Assembly: GCA_007124395.1 (NCBI GenBank)
Contig: SLFF01000210.1
Span: 1-5,720, forward strand
Reading direction: 5' to 3'
DNA: 5,720 bases
DNA from: Thermomicrobiaceae bacterium
GTDB lineage: Bacteria > Chloroflexota > Chloroflexia > Thermomicrobiales > Thermomicrobiaceae
Positions 5,169-5,720 of this stretch are shown piece after piece. The translations under genes and the position numbers were made by a program. Below the pieces are notes generated by a model, which searched no databases, had not been told where the DNA came from, and saw only the letters and a program-made list of their open reading frames with translations. How positions within the stretch are numbered: position 1 is the first letter of the stretch; the number at the start of each line of letters is the position of its first letter.

Positions 5169-5720
5169 ATGGGTCACCCTGGATCAATGGGCAGAGTGCT
5201 GCACTCCGGTGAACATGCGTTCGTTGGGCGGCAACAGGAGCTCGAACTCTTGCTTTCCGGACTAGACCGTGCCGCAGATGGCAATGGAGGACTTTATCTC
5301 GTCAGCGGTGAAGCCGGGATCGGAAAGACATCTCTAGTTCAGGAGCTAATCCTGGAAGCTCACAAGTCCGGAGCTCTAACGCTAGCCGGAGCCGCGTTCG
5401 ACCTGTCTTCAACTCCTCCCTATGGACCGTGGCTGGAGCTGGCGAGCCATTATCGCCCGTCCGAAGACGACCCGGAACTGCCGGAGTCACTCGATCGCAA
5501 GGCGACTTCGCCTTCTGGCCAGATTCAGGATGAACGCTTTGATGAAGCGCTGGGCTTCGTTATCAATCTCGCCGAGCGACGACCGCTCGTTCTCGTACTT
5601 GAGGATCTGCACTGGTCGGATGAAAACAGCCTCGATTTACTCCGGTTCATTGCCCGCCATGTTGCGAGGCATCGGATTCTGATTATTGCAACGTATCGCG
5701 ATGATGAACTCAATCGTGAA
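5169..5720 (+). CDS. AAA ATPase of LuxR/MalT-like regulator, N-terminal part
   Basis: The frame is open for 184 codons to the window edge, so the 3' end is missing. The N-terminus carries the typical entry motif FVGRQQELELL (residues 18-28), a Walker A P-loop GEAGIGKTS (47-55) and a Walker B strand LVLVLED followed by LHWSDENSLDLLRF (140-160), then the strand ILIIATYRDDEL (170-181) with a sensor-type Arg. This is the AAA_16 ATPase arrangement found at the front of large ATP-dependent regulators, which usually end in TPR-like repeats and a LuxR helix-turn-helix, or in adenylate-cyclase/kinase hybrids. Which C-terminus is present cannot be seen. The start at 5169 has a strong GGGAGG; a second Met at residue 7 is possible. 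It follows a terminator and is probably transcribed independently of the upstream operon. Confidence 0.85.
   Translation, partial: MGHPGSMGRVLHSGEHAFVGRQQELELLLSGLDRAADGNGGLYLVSGEAGIGKTSLVQELILEAHKSGALTLAGAAFDLSSTPPYGPWLELASHYRPSEDDPELPESLDRKATSPSGQIQDERFDEALGFVINLAERRPLVLVLEDLHWSDENSLDLLRFIARHVARHRILIIATYRDDELNRE

Noticed and set aside
1..5720. CRISPR arrays, tRNA or rRNA genes, insertion sequences
   Set aside because: No regularly spaced repeats, no cloverleaf or rRNA-like sequence, and no transposase or terminal inverted repeats were seen on either strand.

Overview
The window reads as part of a moderately GC-rich bacterial chromosome. The C-terminal half of a catalase-peroxidase (KatG) is followed by an operon of unfamiliar genes, and then by the start of an AAA-ATPase regulator of the LuxR/MalT-like type. 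A bacterium from a high-GC lineage such as Chloroflexota (Thermomicrobia-like) or Actinomycetota would fit, because both carry many regulators of this type. That is a style-based guess; no gene here fixes the taxon.

Layout. Bases 1-768 are the katG 3' end, closed by a strong hairpin terminator at 813-845. Bases 846-1235 are non-coding leader sequence. Three same-strand genes follow at 1236-2630, 2649-3221 and 3308-4702. The first protein is mostly helical with a probable OB-fold near its C-terminus. The second is a small glycine-rich membrane-hairpin protein with a proline-rich, very acidic tail. The third is a TIM-barrel protein whose motifs line up with tRNA-guanine transglycosylase (TGT/DpdA-like base-exchange enzymes) but which lacks the usual zinc-binding cysteine cluster. 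A fourth gene seems to have started at 4702, overlapping the previous stop codon, but it has a stop at codon 6 and is cut off after about 48 codons.

The cut-off point is the main structural result. Bases 4846-4900 repeat the last 55 bases of katG (714-768), stop codon included, with 49 of 55 identical. The operon is therefore bracketed by two direct copies of the katG 3' end, and each copy has its own perfect hairpin terminator downstream (813-845 and 4961-5001). The simplest reading is that about 4.1 kb was inserted into the 3' end of katG, either by site-specific integration at a protein-gene end or by recombination between katG tails. No integrase or transposase is visible inside.

Taken together, bases 769-4900 look like a small accessory cassette. 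Its genes could form a system that couples a non-canonical base-exchange enzyme, a putative nucleic-acid-binding OB-fold protein and a membrane protein. That functional link is an inference from operon structure and motifs only. The regulator gene at 5169 begins downstream of the second terminator and is cut by the window edge; it probably belongs to the flanking chromosome.
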